A stretch of 64,000 nucleotides of DNA. Source: Paraspadella gotoi. Its lineage: Eukaryota > Chaetognatha. The notes beneath the pieces are model-generated. The model saw only the letters and a program-made list of their open reading frames with translations. It was not told where the DNA came from and ran no database searches. Positions 51,077 through 63,334 of the stretch are shown here, piece by piece. How positions within the stretch are numbered: the stretch's first letter is position 1; the number at the start of each line of letters is the position of its first letter. The position numbers were made by a program, and so were the translations under genes. The stretch spans positions 20,006,814-20,070,813 of the forward strand of contig CM119269.1 of the NCBI GenBank assembly GCA_051294375.1, given 5' to 3'.

Positions 51077-52023
51077 NNNNNNNNNNNNNNNNNNNNNNNN
51101 NNNNNNNNNNNNNNNNNNNNNNNNNNNNNNNNNNNNNNNNNNNNNNNNNNNNNNNNNNNNNNNNNNNNNNNNNNNNNNNNNNNNNNNNNNNNNNNNNNNN
51201 NNNNNNNNNNNNNNNNNNNNNNNNNNNNNNNNNNNNNNNNNNNNNNNNNNNNNNNNNNNNNNNNNNNNNNNNNNNNNNNNNNNNNNNNNNNNNNNNNNNN
51301 NNNNNNNNNNNNNNNNNNNNNNNNNNNNNNNNNNNNNNNNNNNNNNNNNNNNNNNNNNNNNNNNNNNNNNNNNNNNNNNNNNNNNNNNNNNNNNNNNNNN
51401 NNNNNNNNNNNNNNNNNNNNNNNNNNNNNNNNNNNNNNNNNNNNNNNNNNNNNNNNNNNNNNNNNNNNNNNNNNNNNNNNNNNNNNNNNNNNNNNNNNNN
51501 NNNNNNNNNNNNNNNNNNNNNNNNNNNNNNNNNNNNNNNNNNNNNNNNNNNNNNNNNNNNNNNNNNNNNNNNNNNNNNNNNNNNNNNNNNNNNNNNNNNN
51601 NNNNNNNNNNNNNNNNNNNNNNNNNNNNNNNNNNNNNNNNNNNNNNNNNNNNNNNNNNNNNNNNNNNNNNNNNNNNNNNNNNNNNNNNNNNNNNNNNNNN
51701 NNNNNNNNNNNNNNNNNNNNNNNNNNNNNNNNNNNNNNNNNNNNNNNNNNNNNNNNNNNNNNNNNNNNNNNNNNNNNNNNNNNNNNNNNNNNNNNNNNNN
51801 NNNNNNNNNNNNNNNNNNNNNNNNNNNNNNNNNNNNNNNNNNNNNNNNNNNNNNNNNNNNNNNNNNNNNNNNNNNNNNNNNNNNNNNNNNNNNNNNNNNN
51901 NNNNNNNNNNNNNNNNNNNNNNNNNNNNNNNNNNNNNNNNNNNNNNNNNNNNNNNNNNNNNNNNNNNNNNNNNNNNNNNNNNNNNNNNNNNNNNNNNNNN
52001 NNNNNNNNNNNNNNNNNNNNNNN
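51077..52023. other. Assembly gap (947 N)
   Basis: Largest gap in the window. Sequence resumes with gaaaaagctatttttcttcg, a string that recurs at 54843 and inverted at 53457. Confidence 0.98.
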
Positions 52024-54418
52024 GAAAAAGCTATTTTTCTTCGTTTTGATTTTATTTATATTCTCGTTTTCCTTTCCTTTCTCGGTTTCGAAAACTTTGT
52101 TGACTTCTGTTGTCAGAGTTTCTTTTCTTTTTTTTTTTCGAGATCCTCGTCTTCAAGAGTGCGATTTTTCCAGAGGCTCGCTTTCTTCAAACTTTCAGGG
52201 GTCATTTTTCATATAAAAAAAAAAAAATAAAACTCTTTCCTACACCAGGGATTCAAGTTTTCTATCTTTTGGAATTAAAAAGAATTTTTATACATTTACT
52301 ACTATGCTTAAAGTTTTTCATCGAAATTGGCTTTTTATCCTTTATTATTCCAAATTTTTCCTTCTCTCACTTCGACAGCTGCTTTTTCTCCCGCTTCTTA
52401 CTCACCTTACCGACACTCTTTTTCAATCGCACTGTCCCGCTACATGCCTCCTCTTCTCTGCTTTCTCCACCCCTTTTTTTTTTTTTCTTTTTTGCTTTTT
52501 TTTGTGGGCGTCTCTTTGTCGACTTCCAGCGGTCAACTTGGGTCAGCCTCGCATTGAAAAAAAAAGGTTTTAAACTGTCAACATCCAATTTTCAGTTTCC
52601 CGCAAACGGATTAGGAAAGAAGAAAAAAAAAAGAAAGTGAAAGACAAACGGAGAGAGAGAGAGATAACAAGAAAGAAAGAAAAAGTGAAACAAAGAATAA
52701 AAGAAAGAAAATATAAAAGAGAAAACGGGACGAGGTTTGAGAGAGTTGAACCTGTGGTCAAGGTTGATTTGGAATTACGCTGATGTTACTTCGACGTCAA
52801 AAACGAATCATGGTTGTGTCAGAGAAAGAGAAAGAGGGGCTGACAGACGGGCCCTTCCGTAGGGGGGAGAGGGAGGGGAAGCGGGTGTGAAATACAGCGA
52901 GAGGAAGGGTAGGAAGGTGAGACTTGCGATGCGGAAGAGGGATCAGAAGAAGGACCTTGGCCAAGCAAGATAGGATCCAGGTTCCAAAACGATTAGGAGA
53001 AATCGAGTTAGCTAATTGAGGATTCCCTCGGAAAAGGGGAAGTAGGTGCGGAGGTAGAAAGGGGGAGGTGACGGGATCAAGGCGATAAAAAAGCGGAGCA
53101 GTAAAAGCGGGAGAAAAAGCGCTGTCGAATGAGAGAAGGAAAATTTGGCAAATAATAAAGGTAAAAAAGCCAATTTTTCGATGAAAACGATTAAGCATAG
53201 TATGTAAAGTATAAAAATTCTTTTTAATTCCCAAAAGATAGATATAACTTGAATCACCCGTGGTGTAGGAAAGAAGTATTTTTTTTTTTTTTTTTCTTAT
53301 GAAAAATACCCTGAAAAGTTGAAGAGCGAGCTTGGAAAATCTCACTTGAAGACGAGATTCGAAAAAAAAAAAAAGAAACTCTGACCAACGAAGGTCAAGA
53401 AGTTTCGGAAACCGAGAATGGAAAGAAATCGAGATATAAAAAAAAAATCAAATCGAAGAAAAATAGCTTTTTCAACTTAAAAAGCAAAATATATATATTT
53501 TTTTTATGAGAAGTCAAGTCGCCTGAAGGATCGGGAGAGAGCGTTTAGGTGAAATGAATGCGACGAAATGATAAATGGCGACGAAAAGGAGAGGAAAGGC
53601 TGAGGGAGAAATGATCCTTTGTGGGGTGGACAGGACAGGGCCGAGGAGTTTTGAGATTCTGGCGGAAGAGATGGCGTGGATTGCCTCCCCCGTAATGCTC
53701 GAGTCACTAAGACACAGAAAGTTGACATTACATAACTTTGTCGCTTTATATGCTGAAAAAAAAAAATTTCTCAAAATATGGAGGCTCCTGGATCCCGCCC
53801 ATGCCAAAGGAAGTTGCAATTGCGAAAAGAGATTTTTGGCTGCTTGACATGATGTAGGGGAGTGTAGTAAAAAGAGCCTTGATTGGTGGGTGATGTTAAA
53901 AAATGGCGGGAAGAACAAAAAAAGAGAATGGGTTTTTTTTTTTTTTTTATACTAAAGAAGAAAAAGCACTCGTCTTCTTTATGTTGCGAATTGAAAAAAA
54001 TAAAACAGAAATTCGCATAAGATACCTTCTCCTTCTTCTCTCTCCTCCTCTCTCTCTCTCTCCTCTCTCTCTCCTCCTCTCTCCCTCCCCTCTCTCTCTC
54101 TCTCTCCCTTCCCTCTCTCTCCATTTTTATCTTCAAATTCCCTTCTCTCTCCCCGTGTTTCTCCAATCTCTCAAACCGTTTCTTCTCTCTAGGTATCATC
54201 CATCCAACGTCAAAAAAGGCTTAATCTGGAATGTCTACTAATAACGCACCAACTAATAAAAAGATTTGTATCTCTTCTTCCTTCCTCTAGGAAACGATAC
54301 CGACGCAGACGGACACGATGAGACGACGACAGCGACAAGACGCGACGACGTCCAAGTACGACTTTTCTTCCCTTAATGAAATTTTGATTCTGGAGGCTTT
54401 GTCCGATCTCTCTTCTCT

Positions 54419-54474
<56 letters not shown>

Positions 54475-55282
54475 TCTCTCCTCTATTTCCCTTTCTCTTT
54501 CTCTGACACAACCCAATGATCGTTTTACGTCGAAGTATCATCAGCCGTAATTCAAATCAACCTTGACACAGGTTAACTCTGCTTTCAAACCTGTCCCGTT
54601 TTCTCTTTTATTATTTTCTTTCTTTTTATTCTTTTTTCACTTTTTCTTTTTCTATGTTTCTCTCTTCTCCTCCTTTGTCTTTCATTTCTTTTTTTTTTCT
54701 TCTCTTCCTAATCCGTTTGCGGGAAACGAAAATTGGGATTTGACAGTTTAAAACCTTTTTTTTCAATGCGGGCTGACCCAAGTTTGACGCTGGAGTCGAC
54801 AACAGGACGCCCCAAAAAAAAAGCAAAAAGAAAAAAAAAAAAGAAAAAGCTATTTTTCTTCGATTTGATTTTTTTTTTATATTCTCGTTTTCTTTTCAGG
54901 TTCTCTCGAACTCTTGACCTTCGTTGTCAGAGTTCTTTCTTTGTTTTTCGAGATCCGTTTCAGAAGTAGATTTTCCAAGGCTGTTCTCACTTTTTCAGGG
55001 TATTTTTCATAGAAATAAAAAAAAAAAAATAAAACTTCTTTCCTACACCACGGGGATTCAAGCTTATCTATCTTTTGGGAATTACAAAAGAATTTTTAAC
55101 ATTTACTACTATTGCTTATGTTTTTCATCGAAAATTGGCTTTTTTTCCTTTAGTATTTGCCAAATTTTCCTTCTCTACTTCGACAGGCTTTTTCTCCCGC
55201 CTTCTTACTCACCTTGCCGACACTCTTTTTCATGCGCACTTGTTCCCGCTACATGCCTCCTCTTCTCTGCTTTCTCCACCCC
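52024..55282. repeat. Cluster of direct and inverted copies of a segment of about 0.7 kb
   Basis: Block Q, 52024-52480, recurs directly at 54842-55282 (gaaaaagctatttttcttcg through ctctgctttctccacccc) and inverted at about 53020-53480. Block P, 54488-54842, recurs inverted at about 52488-52830 (shared strings include gacgtcgaagta and cctaatccgtttgc). So the order is Q, P-inverted, Q-inverted, P, Q, with both outer Q copies touching N gaps (51077-52023 and 55283-55485). No gene is supported inside, apart from the weak exon at 54291. Confidence 0.75.
54291..54353 (+). CDS. Possible small internal exon
   Basis: A good acceptor (tcttcttccttcctctag) and a donor (gtacga) bound 63 bases reading ETIPTQTDTMRRRQRQDATT in one frame or an Asp/Thr-rich sequence in another. 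It is within the repeat cluster but has no copy elsewhere in the window. No partner exons were identified. Confidence 0.25.
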
Positions 55283-55485
55283 NNNNNNNNNNNNNNNNNN
55301 NNNNNNNNNNNNNNNNNNNNNNNNNNNNNNNNNNNNNNNNNNNNNNNNNNNNNNNNNNNNNNNNNNNNNNNNNNNNNNNNNNNNNNNNNNNNNNNNNNNN
55401 NNNNNNNNNNNNNNNNNNNNNNNNNNNNNNNNNNNNNNNNNNNNNNNNNNNNNNNNNNNNNNNNNNNNNNNNNNNNNNNNNNNNN
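55283..55485. other. Assembly gap (203 N)
   Basis: The gap interrupts the third copy of block Q, which in the 52 kb copy continues into a T run and block P-inverted. Confidence 0.98.
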
Positions 55486-55647
55486 CCCTACAAGCTCCCC
55501 GCCCTTCCTCCCTCCGCTCTCTCAAATTGTCATTTTCATATCTTGCCTCCACGACAACAACAACAACAACGACGGTGACGAGAATTCCCGCGCGGATTGA
55601 ATCTACACAAATTCTTCAAAGGCGCCCCCCCCCTTCCCTCGGTTCCA

Positions 55648-55698
55648 TCCCTTTTCCCTTTTCCCTTTTCCCTTTTCCCTTTTCCCTTTTCCCTTTTT
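55648..55698 (+). repeat. (CCCTTTT)n heptanucleotide repeat
   Basis: About seven perfect units of cccttttt/ccctttt following a (C)9 run. Confidence 0.9.
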
Positions 55699-56599
55699 TA
55701 CTCTCTCCTTTTTATCTTTAAATTATATTATTTTTCTCTCGTTTCTTTTTCAAGCTCTAAAGTGACTGCGAATCGAAGATAGGCTACGGTTTTTGTTTTG
55801 TTTAAAATTATATTCGTCCTATCGATTGCGCGAGAAAAAAAGCTAATAACTACTATTCTCTTTTATTTTGCTTTTCACAGTAAACTTTATACAAAAAATG
55901 AGAAAATCTCGTCGCGAAAAACTTCCTTCCTCTTCAACCCCAGACAACAGTCCCTCCACTCACTTCGTCCTATTTTACTATTTGTTATTTCGGGGGAAGA
56001 CGTTCCAACTTTCCGCGTCGTAAAACATTATGGGGGGGGTCGCTTTCAAAATTGACTAATTTACAAATTTATAAACGTTTATAACTCCTTTTTTAATGAT
56101 TATTTCTCTATTTCTTTCTTTTTTATTTTTTATATTTCTCATTTTTCTGTATTTTTTCTTTCTCTCCTTCTTCTTTTCTTTCTCTCTTTCCTTCTCTTTT
56201 CCTTCACTCTTTCTTTCTTTCTTTCATCCGATGGAGTGAGAGCGATAGCGGCAGACTCGGTCTCGCATGGTCGACTCCCTTCGATCAACCTTGTAATTGC
56301 ATATCGGTTTTATTCACCTGAGTCCTCGTTTCGGATCAGCGGAAACAAAAGCGCATCTTCTCTCTCTCACTTCTCTTCACCCTTTATTCATTACTTAATT
56401 TCTTTATTCCATCTTCTCATTGATTCACTCTCCCATTCTTTTCTTCTTTCCCGCTTGAGTCTTTCTTTTCTTTCCTTTTTTTTCTTTCTCCTCTCGACTC
56501 TAACCTTTTCATTCAGTTCACTCGTCCACAATTTTCTTTTTCCTTTTCATATCTCATAATTTCATTAATTTTCTTTCACACCCAACAGTAGGATGGAGT

Positions 56600-57250
56600 G
56601 ATGAAAAGATAAAGCGGGTTAACAGTATTTTTTTGCTGCCTCCGTATATGTAATTAAAGAAAATCATGCTTTTGAAAAAAATTTTTAGCATAACAGTAGG
56701 GCAAATTTCATTTTCTTTGTAGTAATATCCTTATAAATTAGTAAAATTTTAAATTGATTTTTAAAAAAAATTAATAACAGACTTGGATTAGTCGGAAAAA
56801 AATAAGAAACTTTTATAAAATATATTATATATATTTAAAGCTTCGAAAAACGATAAAAACGGTTTTTCATATAATAGTTTCTACTACAGAGAGTTAAAAA
56901 GTTGAAAATTTTGACCTTTTTTACAATTTTGACACTGTAGACATACAAATTTGTGATAACATGTTTTATATTTTTGATCTAACTTTTTTGAAAAATCTGA
57001 ATCTTTAATAAAAATTTTAAAAAATTATTTTGAAAATTTCTTATTCTATAAGGATTATACTATACTATAGATATACTATACTATACTATACTATAGATAT
57101 ACTATACTATAGATAGATTGTATTTCGCTTTTCAATTCCCGACACAATAAGTACAAAATACTTTTTGTACTCGATAATCATACTATCTCATATAAAATTA
57201 CTTTTGTTAATTGTCTCAAATCAAGTTTTTGTTCTCAAGAACTTAACTCT
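56600..57250 (+). repeat. MITE-like element, copy 2
   Basis: Same order of motifs as 49160-49760: ttttttgctgcct, tttttagcataacagta, tgtagtaatatccttataaa, tttctactacagag, gataacatgttttata, ctataaggat. An additional ctatagatatactata microsatellite is inserted near 57056-57115. Confidence 0.65.
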
Positions 57251-57302
57251 ACCCTACAGTCTTTCGTCGTTCTTCTCATCGGTTCGCTCCTTATTATCTA
57301 AT

Positions 57303-57407
<105 letters not shown>

Positions 57408-57808
57408 CCTCACTCCGTCTCCCCCTCTCTTCTCCCTACCGCTGACTTCCTCACCCACCCCATAGAGACAGAAACAAAGATTCCCCATAGTAACAGGAAG
57501 TGAGTGGAATCGCTTTCCAGTCCTCCGGGGAATCGATTCAAAAATGGCACCAAAAGTTTTACTCTTTTTTTTTTCATGTTTATTCCAGATCTCGTGGTGA
57601 AAAAAAAATTCGCGCAGGATTTTTTCAGCTCCAGCTGATATCGCGGTTCGGGACAACAATTTCGTTTTTAGAACCGAGAAAAGCGTATGACTGTAACAGA
57701 AAGTCTAGAAGCTTTCCGTTACGAATCTGGGAATCGTGGTTTATAAGGAAAACGCCATTCCGCAATGATTTTCTCTTTAGCGCTTTTTATCTCTCTCTCC
57801 TTCTCTCT

Positions 57809-57947
57809 NNNNNNNNNNNNNNNNNNNNNNNNNNNNNNNNNNNNNNNNNNNNNNNNNNNNNNNNNNNNNNNNNNNNNNNNNNNNNNNNNNNNNNNNNNNN
57901 NNNNNNNNNNNNNNNNNNNNNNNNNNNNNNNNNNNNNNNNNNNNNNN
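57809..57947. other. Assembly gap (139 N) inside a (CT)n tract
   Basis: CT repeats border both sides, so the gap is probably mostly CT microsatellite. Confidence 0.95.
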
Positions 57948-57982
<35 letters not shown>

Positions 57983-58293
57983 CATAAATACAGAAACATA
58001 TTTCAAAGGTTTTAAATAAAAAACGAATTATATCTACCAGAAGCTTACTTTCCAATTTACTTGAGTTTCGATTCTTAGACACGTGATAATCTATTATTAT
58101 CGACACAACCTCGTCGTTTGGCATTAAAGGTACAATTTATCGTTTCCTAATGGGTCTTTTTTATTTCTTTTATCTTTTAAAAAAGGAGTCCTTATATAGA
58201 AATAAATTAAATTTTTGTGATTCAATTTACAAAAATGTATCACCATTCACCACAAACGAGGTGCACTAGTGAAGAAAAGAAACCAACTCTCTC

Positions 58294-58898
58294 NNNNNNN
58301 NNNNNNNNNNNNNNNNNNNNNNNNNNNNNNNNNNNNNNNNNNNNNNNNNNNNNNNNNNNNNNNNNNNNNNNNNNNNNNNNNNNNNNNNNNNNNNNNNNNN
58401 NNNNNNNNNNNNNNNNNNNNNNNNNNNNNNNNNNNNNNNNNNNNNNNNNNNNNNNNNNNNNNNNNNNNNNNNNNNNNNNNNNNNNNNNNNNNNNNNNNNN
58501 NNNNNNNNNNNNNNNNNNNNNNNNNNNNNNNNNNNNNNNNNNNNNNNNNNNNNNNNNNNNNNNNNNNNNNNNNNNNNNNNNNNNNNNNNNNNNNNNNNNN
58601 NNNNNNNNNNNNNNNNNNNNNNNNNNNNNNNNNNNNNNNNNNNNNNNNNNNNNNNNNNNNNNNNNNNNNNNNNNNNNNNNNNNNNNNNNNNNNNNNNNNN
58701 NNNNNNNNNNNNNNNNNNNNNNNNNNNNNNNNNNNNNNNNNNNNNNNNNNNNNNNNNNNNNNNNNNNNNNNNNNNNNNNNNNNNNNNNNNNNNNNNNNNN
58801 NNNNNNNNNNNNNNNNNNNNNNNNNNNNNNNNNNNNNNNNNNNNNNNNNNNNNNNNNNNNNNNNNNNNNNNNNNNNNNNNNNNNNNNNNNNNNNNNNN
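58294..58898. other. Assembly gap (605 N)
   Basis: Flanks are non-repetitive on the left and T-rich on the right. Content cannot be inferred. Confidence 0.98.
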
Positions 58899-59167
58899 TT
58901 TTTTTTGGTCAGAAGGAAAAAAAAATCTGGATGCGTTTGGGTGTCGCCGATTGAAGGTGGAAGAGGGAGGGGGAGATAAAGGAAGGAGGTCACGATTTAG
59001 GCAGATGATTTGGAGAACCAGATCCCTAGCCATGATCACAATACAATCTTAATATCTAACCCCTGAATCAATCTTTAAACCAAAAAGATAATTTAATGCT
59101 TACTGCTGAATTGGGAAATTGAGTTATAAAAGTTCACCCAAAAAAGTTAAGCAAACAATAAACCGTG

Positions 59168-59217
59168 AAAAATATGGAAAGCTTCACGAATTTGCGTGTC
59201 ATCCTTGCGCAGGGGCC

Positions 59218-59257
<40 letters not shown>

Positions 59258-59271
59258 AATCCGAAGATTAC
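59168..59271 (-). ncRNA. U6 spliceosomal snRNA gene
   Basis: The minus strand carries the near-invariant U6 core: catatactaaaattggaacg, then the acagagaagattagcatggc region with the ACAGAGA box, then ccctgcgcaaggatgacacg and caaattcgtgaagc, ending ccata and a T5 terminator. U6 pairs with the 5' splice site and with U2/U4 in the spliceosome and is transcribed by RNA polymerase III. The 5' stem-loop is gtaatc-ttcg-gattac, a perfect 6-bp stem with the usual UUCG loop but different stem bases from the gtgct/agcac type I know from other animals. Length about 104 nt, as expected. One core-flank change (gaagct for gaagcg) is seen. Its own upstream TATA box suggests an active gene and not a processed copy. 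Confidence 0.93.
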
Positions 59272-59296
59272 GTTTTTGGATAGTCCCGAAATATTA

Positions 59297-59350
59297 TTTA
59301 TATAATGGTTATTTCATTGGCTCAAAGTTTCCGTTACTTTTTGGGTCAGA
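59297..59350 (-). promoter_or_regulatory. U6 promoter: TATA box and putative PSE
   Basis: Upstream of the U6 start (59271) the minus strand has tatataaataat with TATATAAA at about -33 to -26, the spacing expected for a polymerase III type 3 promoter. At about -79 to -50 lies tgacccaaaaagtaacggaa, which loosely resembles proximal sequence elements of animal snRNA genes. The TATA call is firm on position and sequence; the PSE call is inference. Confidence 0.7.
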
Positions 59351-59821
59351 AAATTTGAAAATATTTTTCTAATATCAAATCATTACCACAATTTTATTTT
59401 GTTTTGAGATAGGGAAATAAAGAGTATTTCACAGTTATGTCGCTATCATAATCCTTAATAGCTTTGACTGATTTCTTCTTCTTTTTTTATTTATAATACG
59501 TGTACTGCAATATGCAAATGAGATTAAAACACCTTATCTTTTTTACGGAAGGTCGCTATGAGAAAATAAATTAGAACAAAAGACTTAAAAATGTTCATCA
59601 ATCTCACGAAAAAAACGAGAAAAAAAATCACGCGAGAATCGAATACATAATCTTAAAATAACTCCTAATTTATAGTATAAATAATAAATAGTAGACGCAG
59701 CCTTAAAATAAATATTTTTTAAAAAAATATCCCATATCAGAGGAGAAGTGAAAGAAATGACAAAAGACTTTTTCTTAGAGAAAATGAAAGATGATGGAAT
59801 CGCTTGGCTTCGGATCCAAAT

Positions 59822-59823
<2 letters not shown>

Positions 59824-59866
<43 letters not shown>
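59824..59866 (+). repeat. (GA)n microsatellite
   Basis: Perfect GA tract of about 40 bp. A complementary (CT)n tract follows at 60023. Confidence 0.95.
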
Positions 59867-59868
<2 letters not shown>

Positions 59869-60022
59869 TCGATGGGATTTTCGATTCGAACTTCGGAATC
59901 GATACGAGTTTGAAGAGGGATAGGAATAGGATTAAGTTCAGGATCAATCATTCTCTCAGCCAATCATTCAGTTTATCAATCACTCTTGCGGGAATTCAAA
60001 TGAACTTTAATCATATCGAATG

Positions 60023-60116
<94 letters not shown>
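60023..60116 (+). repeat. (CT)n microsatellite, about 92 bp
   Basis: Perfect CT run. The surrounding 59300-60600 is AT-rich and holds no supportable coding sequence. Confidence 0.95.
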
Positions 60117-60119
<3 letters not shown>

Positions 60120-60639
60120 GCTCAGCTCCGACAGGAGATTAAGCTAATCCCTGGATAAAGTTTCCCCGCTCTAATCTCGGCTTAGGAAAGGTTATTTTCC
60201 CTTCTTGCGCAACGCAAGAGGATGGAATGAGATTTTTTTTTTCGGGTCGTGACGGTTTGTGACTGTCACGATTCCGCGTAGTTTCTTAGTTCATTACTGT
60301 CACTAACTGTTAAATGATTGTGGCTTGATAGTCGGTTTTTTTTTTTAACTTTGAAGTTTCCGTTCGAATGCTTTTTTTTTACATCATGGAATGTCAATTA
60401 TGACTGAATGTTTGTCGACGACCTTTCTATTTTTTGTTTTTTATAATTTATGCCGTGCCACGTTTTATCATTTCTAGATTATGATTCGCTTTTTTTAAAA
60501 TCTGACTTTTCTTTGTGACTTTAACATTCGTATGCATCCTGGAGAGTTCATATGAATACAGACTACATATTACGAGATCTTAGTATACGATACTATTCCT
60601 AAATTATAATATTTTTTAAAAAATTTATATTACATTACA

Positions 60640-60800
60640 TTTCATGGGCCACATTTCCAAACCTCTTTATTTCACAGCGCACACATTCCTCAAATTTTCA
60701 TCGCAGCAATTATCGAGCTTTGCACACATTTCACTCTCAGTTTCATTGACTGCATACACATCACTCCAATTTTCATGGGCTGCAAACATTTCCTTTTTTT
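60640..60800 (+). repeat. Degenerate tandem repeat, unit about 30 bp
   Basis: Five approximate units begin ttttca or tttca and contain (gc)a(c/a)acat followed by a short c-rich step: ttcatgggccacatttcc, ttcacagcgcacacattcc, ttcatcgcagcaatta/cacacatttcac, ttcattgactgcatacacat, ttcatgggctgcaaacattt. The first and last are closest. Confidence 0.5.
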
Positions 60801-61129
60801 CTCCTTTTTTTCTCCTTTTTTTTTTCTGGAGATGAAGGAATCTCCTGTCACAAGAGGATAACAAGGATTTTCTTCCACATTGATTCTTCGCCGAAAAAAT
60901 TCGGCAGCTTCGAGCGAACAGTGATTTTTTCAATAAGGAATTTTTGCCTCTAGAAGTAATTGAGCATTAAACGAACGTCTAATTACGATTGCATAGTTTT
61001 TTTGTTTTTTTTTTATGTTCGTTACATGTTTCCGACGCGCAGTTTTTGTTTTATCCCCGACGCGAACACGGTTTTTCTTTTCGCAAACTCATGAACCGCG
61101 AGAAAAAAGCGAAGTTTCACTGTGCGTAT

Positions 61130-61300
61130 CCATCCTTTGGCCAATCACAGACGCCGATTTTCGCAAATGTTTTCCTCAATTCCACCAATGGCTTCACGAA
61201 TCATCCTCGATCCGACCAATGGCCGTCCTTCGTTCGATCCGCGAAGTCCAATCCCTGCGCTCTTCGGATTCGGTTCTCCTCCAATGGGAAAAAGGATCAG
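61130..61300 (+). promoter_or_regulatory. Cluster of CCAAT motifs (possible promoter or enhancer)
   Basis: Five CCAAT strings fall within about 150 bp (ggccaatcac, caccaatggc, gaccaatggc, gtccaatccc, ctccaatggg), with inverted attgg motifs near 61573 (cttgattggccag). CCAAT is the NF-Y site and clusters mark animal promoters. No gene start is identified next to it, so this is inference from motif density. Confidence 0.25.
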
Positions 61301-61352
61301 CTAAGCTCCTGGATTTGGTTTTCTATTACTTTGGTGGATTATTGTGTCATAG

Positions 61353-61384
<32 letters not shown>

Positions 61385-62567
61385 TCATCTTCATATTCCC
61401 TACCGCACGATTCCTCTTTTCACCTTCATTTTTCCTCCTTTATCCTCATATGGACTTTCTATCAGTCATTCCACTCTCTTCCCGAACCCCCTTCTTTCCT
61501 TTACTCCGTTAAAAAAAGAAAGAAGCCAGTTTTCAATAATCCTTTTTTCTAATAACTAAACCCCGAGCCTTGATTGGCCAGCTGTCATCCCTGGGTGATT
61601 GTCCAGCTGGTTTTAAAAAGGGAATTATCTTAATCTTTTTTTCGCATCGAAAGTATACACATTACGTTACATCAAAAATATGAAAATATTGAAAACAAAC
61701 AAATATGTTTTTATCTTCTCTTTTGCATCTGAACGGATTAGACGTGAAACGCTGTCGAAGTTGCTTTCACGCAGCGAAGATAAACCCATACGAGATTAAA
61801 TCCCTTTCGAATTGAATCCCTTTCCTGAATAAATCCCTTTCGTGATTAAATTACTTTCTCTTTTTTACTCATTTTTATTTTTTGTCTTTTGAAACCAATA
61901 GAGATATGTACTACTTAACGATGCTCTCTCGACGAACGACGTGTATCGCTGAGCTACAGCTTAACAAATGAACTCGTTACTTGACTTTAGAATATCTCCT
62001 TTGTTTATTTCAAATTTAACTGTTCTTAGCCGAATCGCAGATTCGTTCTCTGTAATCCACTACGTCGGGCCGTCGGTTCCACCCCTAAATCCTATCGGTA
62101 AATCACTTGAATCATCTCAGATCATCAAATAATAAAAAAAAAAGCAAAACAATCGAATTCCGTCCGTCCGTCTATCTGTTTAATCACGTTTTGTGGACGC
62201 GATTTCTCTATTTAATTTTGTTTTTTTAAATGAGTGTAAATGCTTGTTGTAACAACAACTTCTCCCTTTATAACAATCATCGCAACCAGCGCTAAGTGAT
62301 AGTGGGCGGATCAGGCATTGTGTTCCCAAACTTAATGTCGCCCATATTTCAAGGAGCTTCTCTCTTCTCTCTCCTCTCCAAGTAGGAGAACGAGCCCGAA
62401 TGTCAGTCCATCCCGGCACCCCACACCCCCTTCAACCTTCTTTTCCGACCCTGCACAAAACTTTCTATCCCCCGCTCCAAGGCTCGCTCCGCAAATCTCC
62501 CTCTCTTGGAATTCGTAGATTATTGTGTCATTTCGACTTTGAGATCACGAGACGGCGAATCGATAAC

Positions 62568-62570
<3 letters not shown>

Positions 62571-62638
<68 letters not shown>
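62571..62638 (+). repeat. (GA)n microsatellite
   Basis: Perfect GA tract of about 66 bp. Nearby at 62866-62920 is a 14-bp tandem repeat, unit atgacaatgaagtt, in about four copies. Confidence 0.95.
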
Positions 62639-62639
<1 letters not shown>

Positions 62640-63334
62640 CAGAAGTGCATTCCATCCTCTCCTCATTTCCTCATTTTCGCTTTAAAGACGCACGTCAACT
62701 TCTGGTTTCGCGTCCGTCGAAATTTTTGGGCATTAATCCAAAGTTTCTTTCTCCCGGGGGACGCGGCGAAAGCAAGAGGCCGGCGGCCGTGGTGGATTTA
62801 GCTTGTCTCAATTATGGTCGTTCGCCCCGTCCTCGTCGGTCGGCGATGGAATCGAAAAATAGGGAAAATGACAATGAAGTTATGACAATGAAGTTATGAC
62901 AATGAAGTTATGACAATGAGGAGCAAATTTAACCGGAAATCCCTCGAAGGAAGAGGCGGATGATACAGATACTGACTTGGGAGGCCTTATTTGACTATGG
63001 ATGGACTTTTTTAAAAAAGGAGCGAAATAAAATGTCCGTCGGTTTGTTTTTCTTTTTTTTTTTGGATCAAAACAAAAACGCGGCGGCGCAGCGAACGGAA
63101 GAGAGAGGGAAAAAAAAAGGCTAACGCCGCAGCTGCCGAGTTAAGCCGTGGATTCCGAGACCGCTCGCCGCCGCAGCCTCCTGCTCCGTCGTTGTTGTTG
63201 ATTTTGTCGTTTTTGTTGTTAAAGTTATCGCCGTATAACTTTTAGGGACGCGTTAAGCGAATAACAAAGTTTAACTACAGTGAACAATTTAATTTTATTA
63301 TTAATAAATGTTTGCTAATTATCCTACGAGATAG

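Noticed and set aside
50663-52216. Long plus-strand open frame of over 500 codons
   Set aside because: It is created by ACG and ATG repeats and by about 1 kb of N; no real coding sequence is visible.
53575-53847. 90-codon plus-strand open frame starting MATKRRGKAEGEM
   Set aside because: Complex composition, but isolated inside the repeat cluster, open on the opposite strand too, with no splice context; left unassigned.
58217-59039. Several long open frames on both strands
   Set aside because: They consist almost entirely of the 605-N gap.
60989-61552. 187-codon plus-strand open frame
   Set aside because: Overlapping open frames in two other registers, a CT microsatellite in the middle and no domain; more likely non-coding promoter-like DNA.
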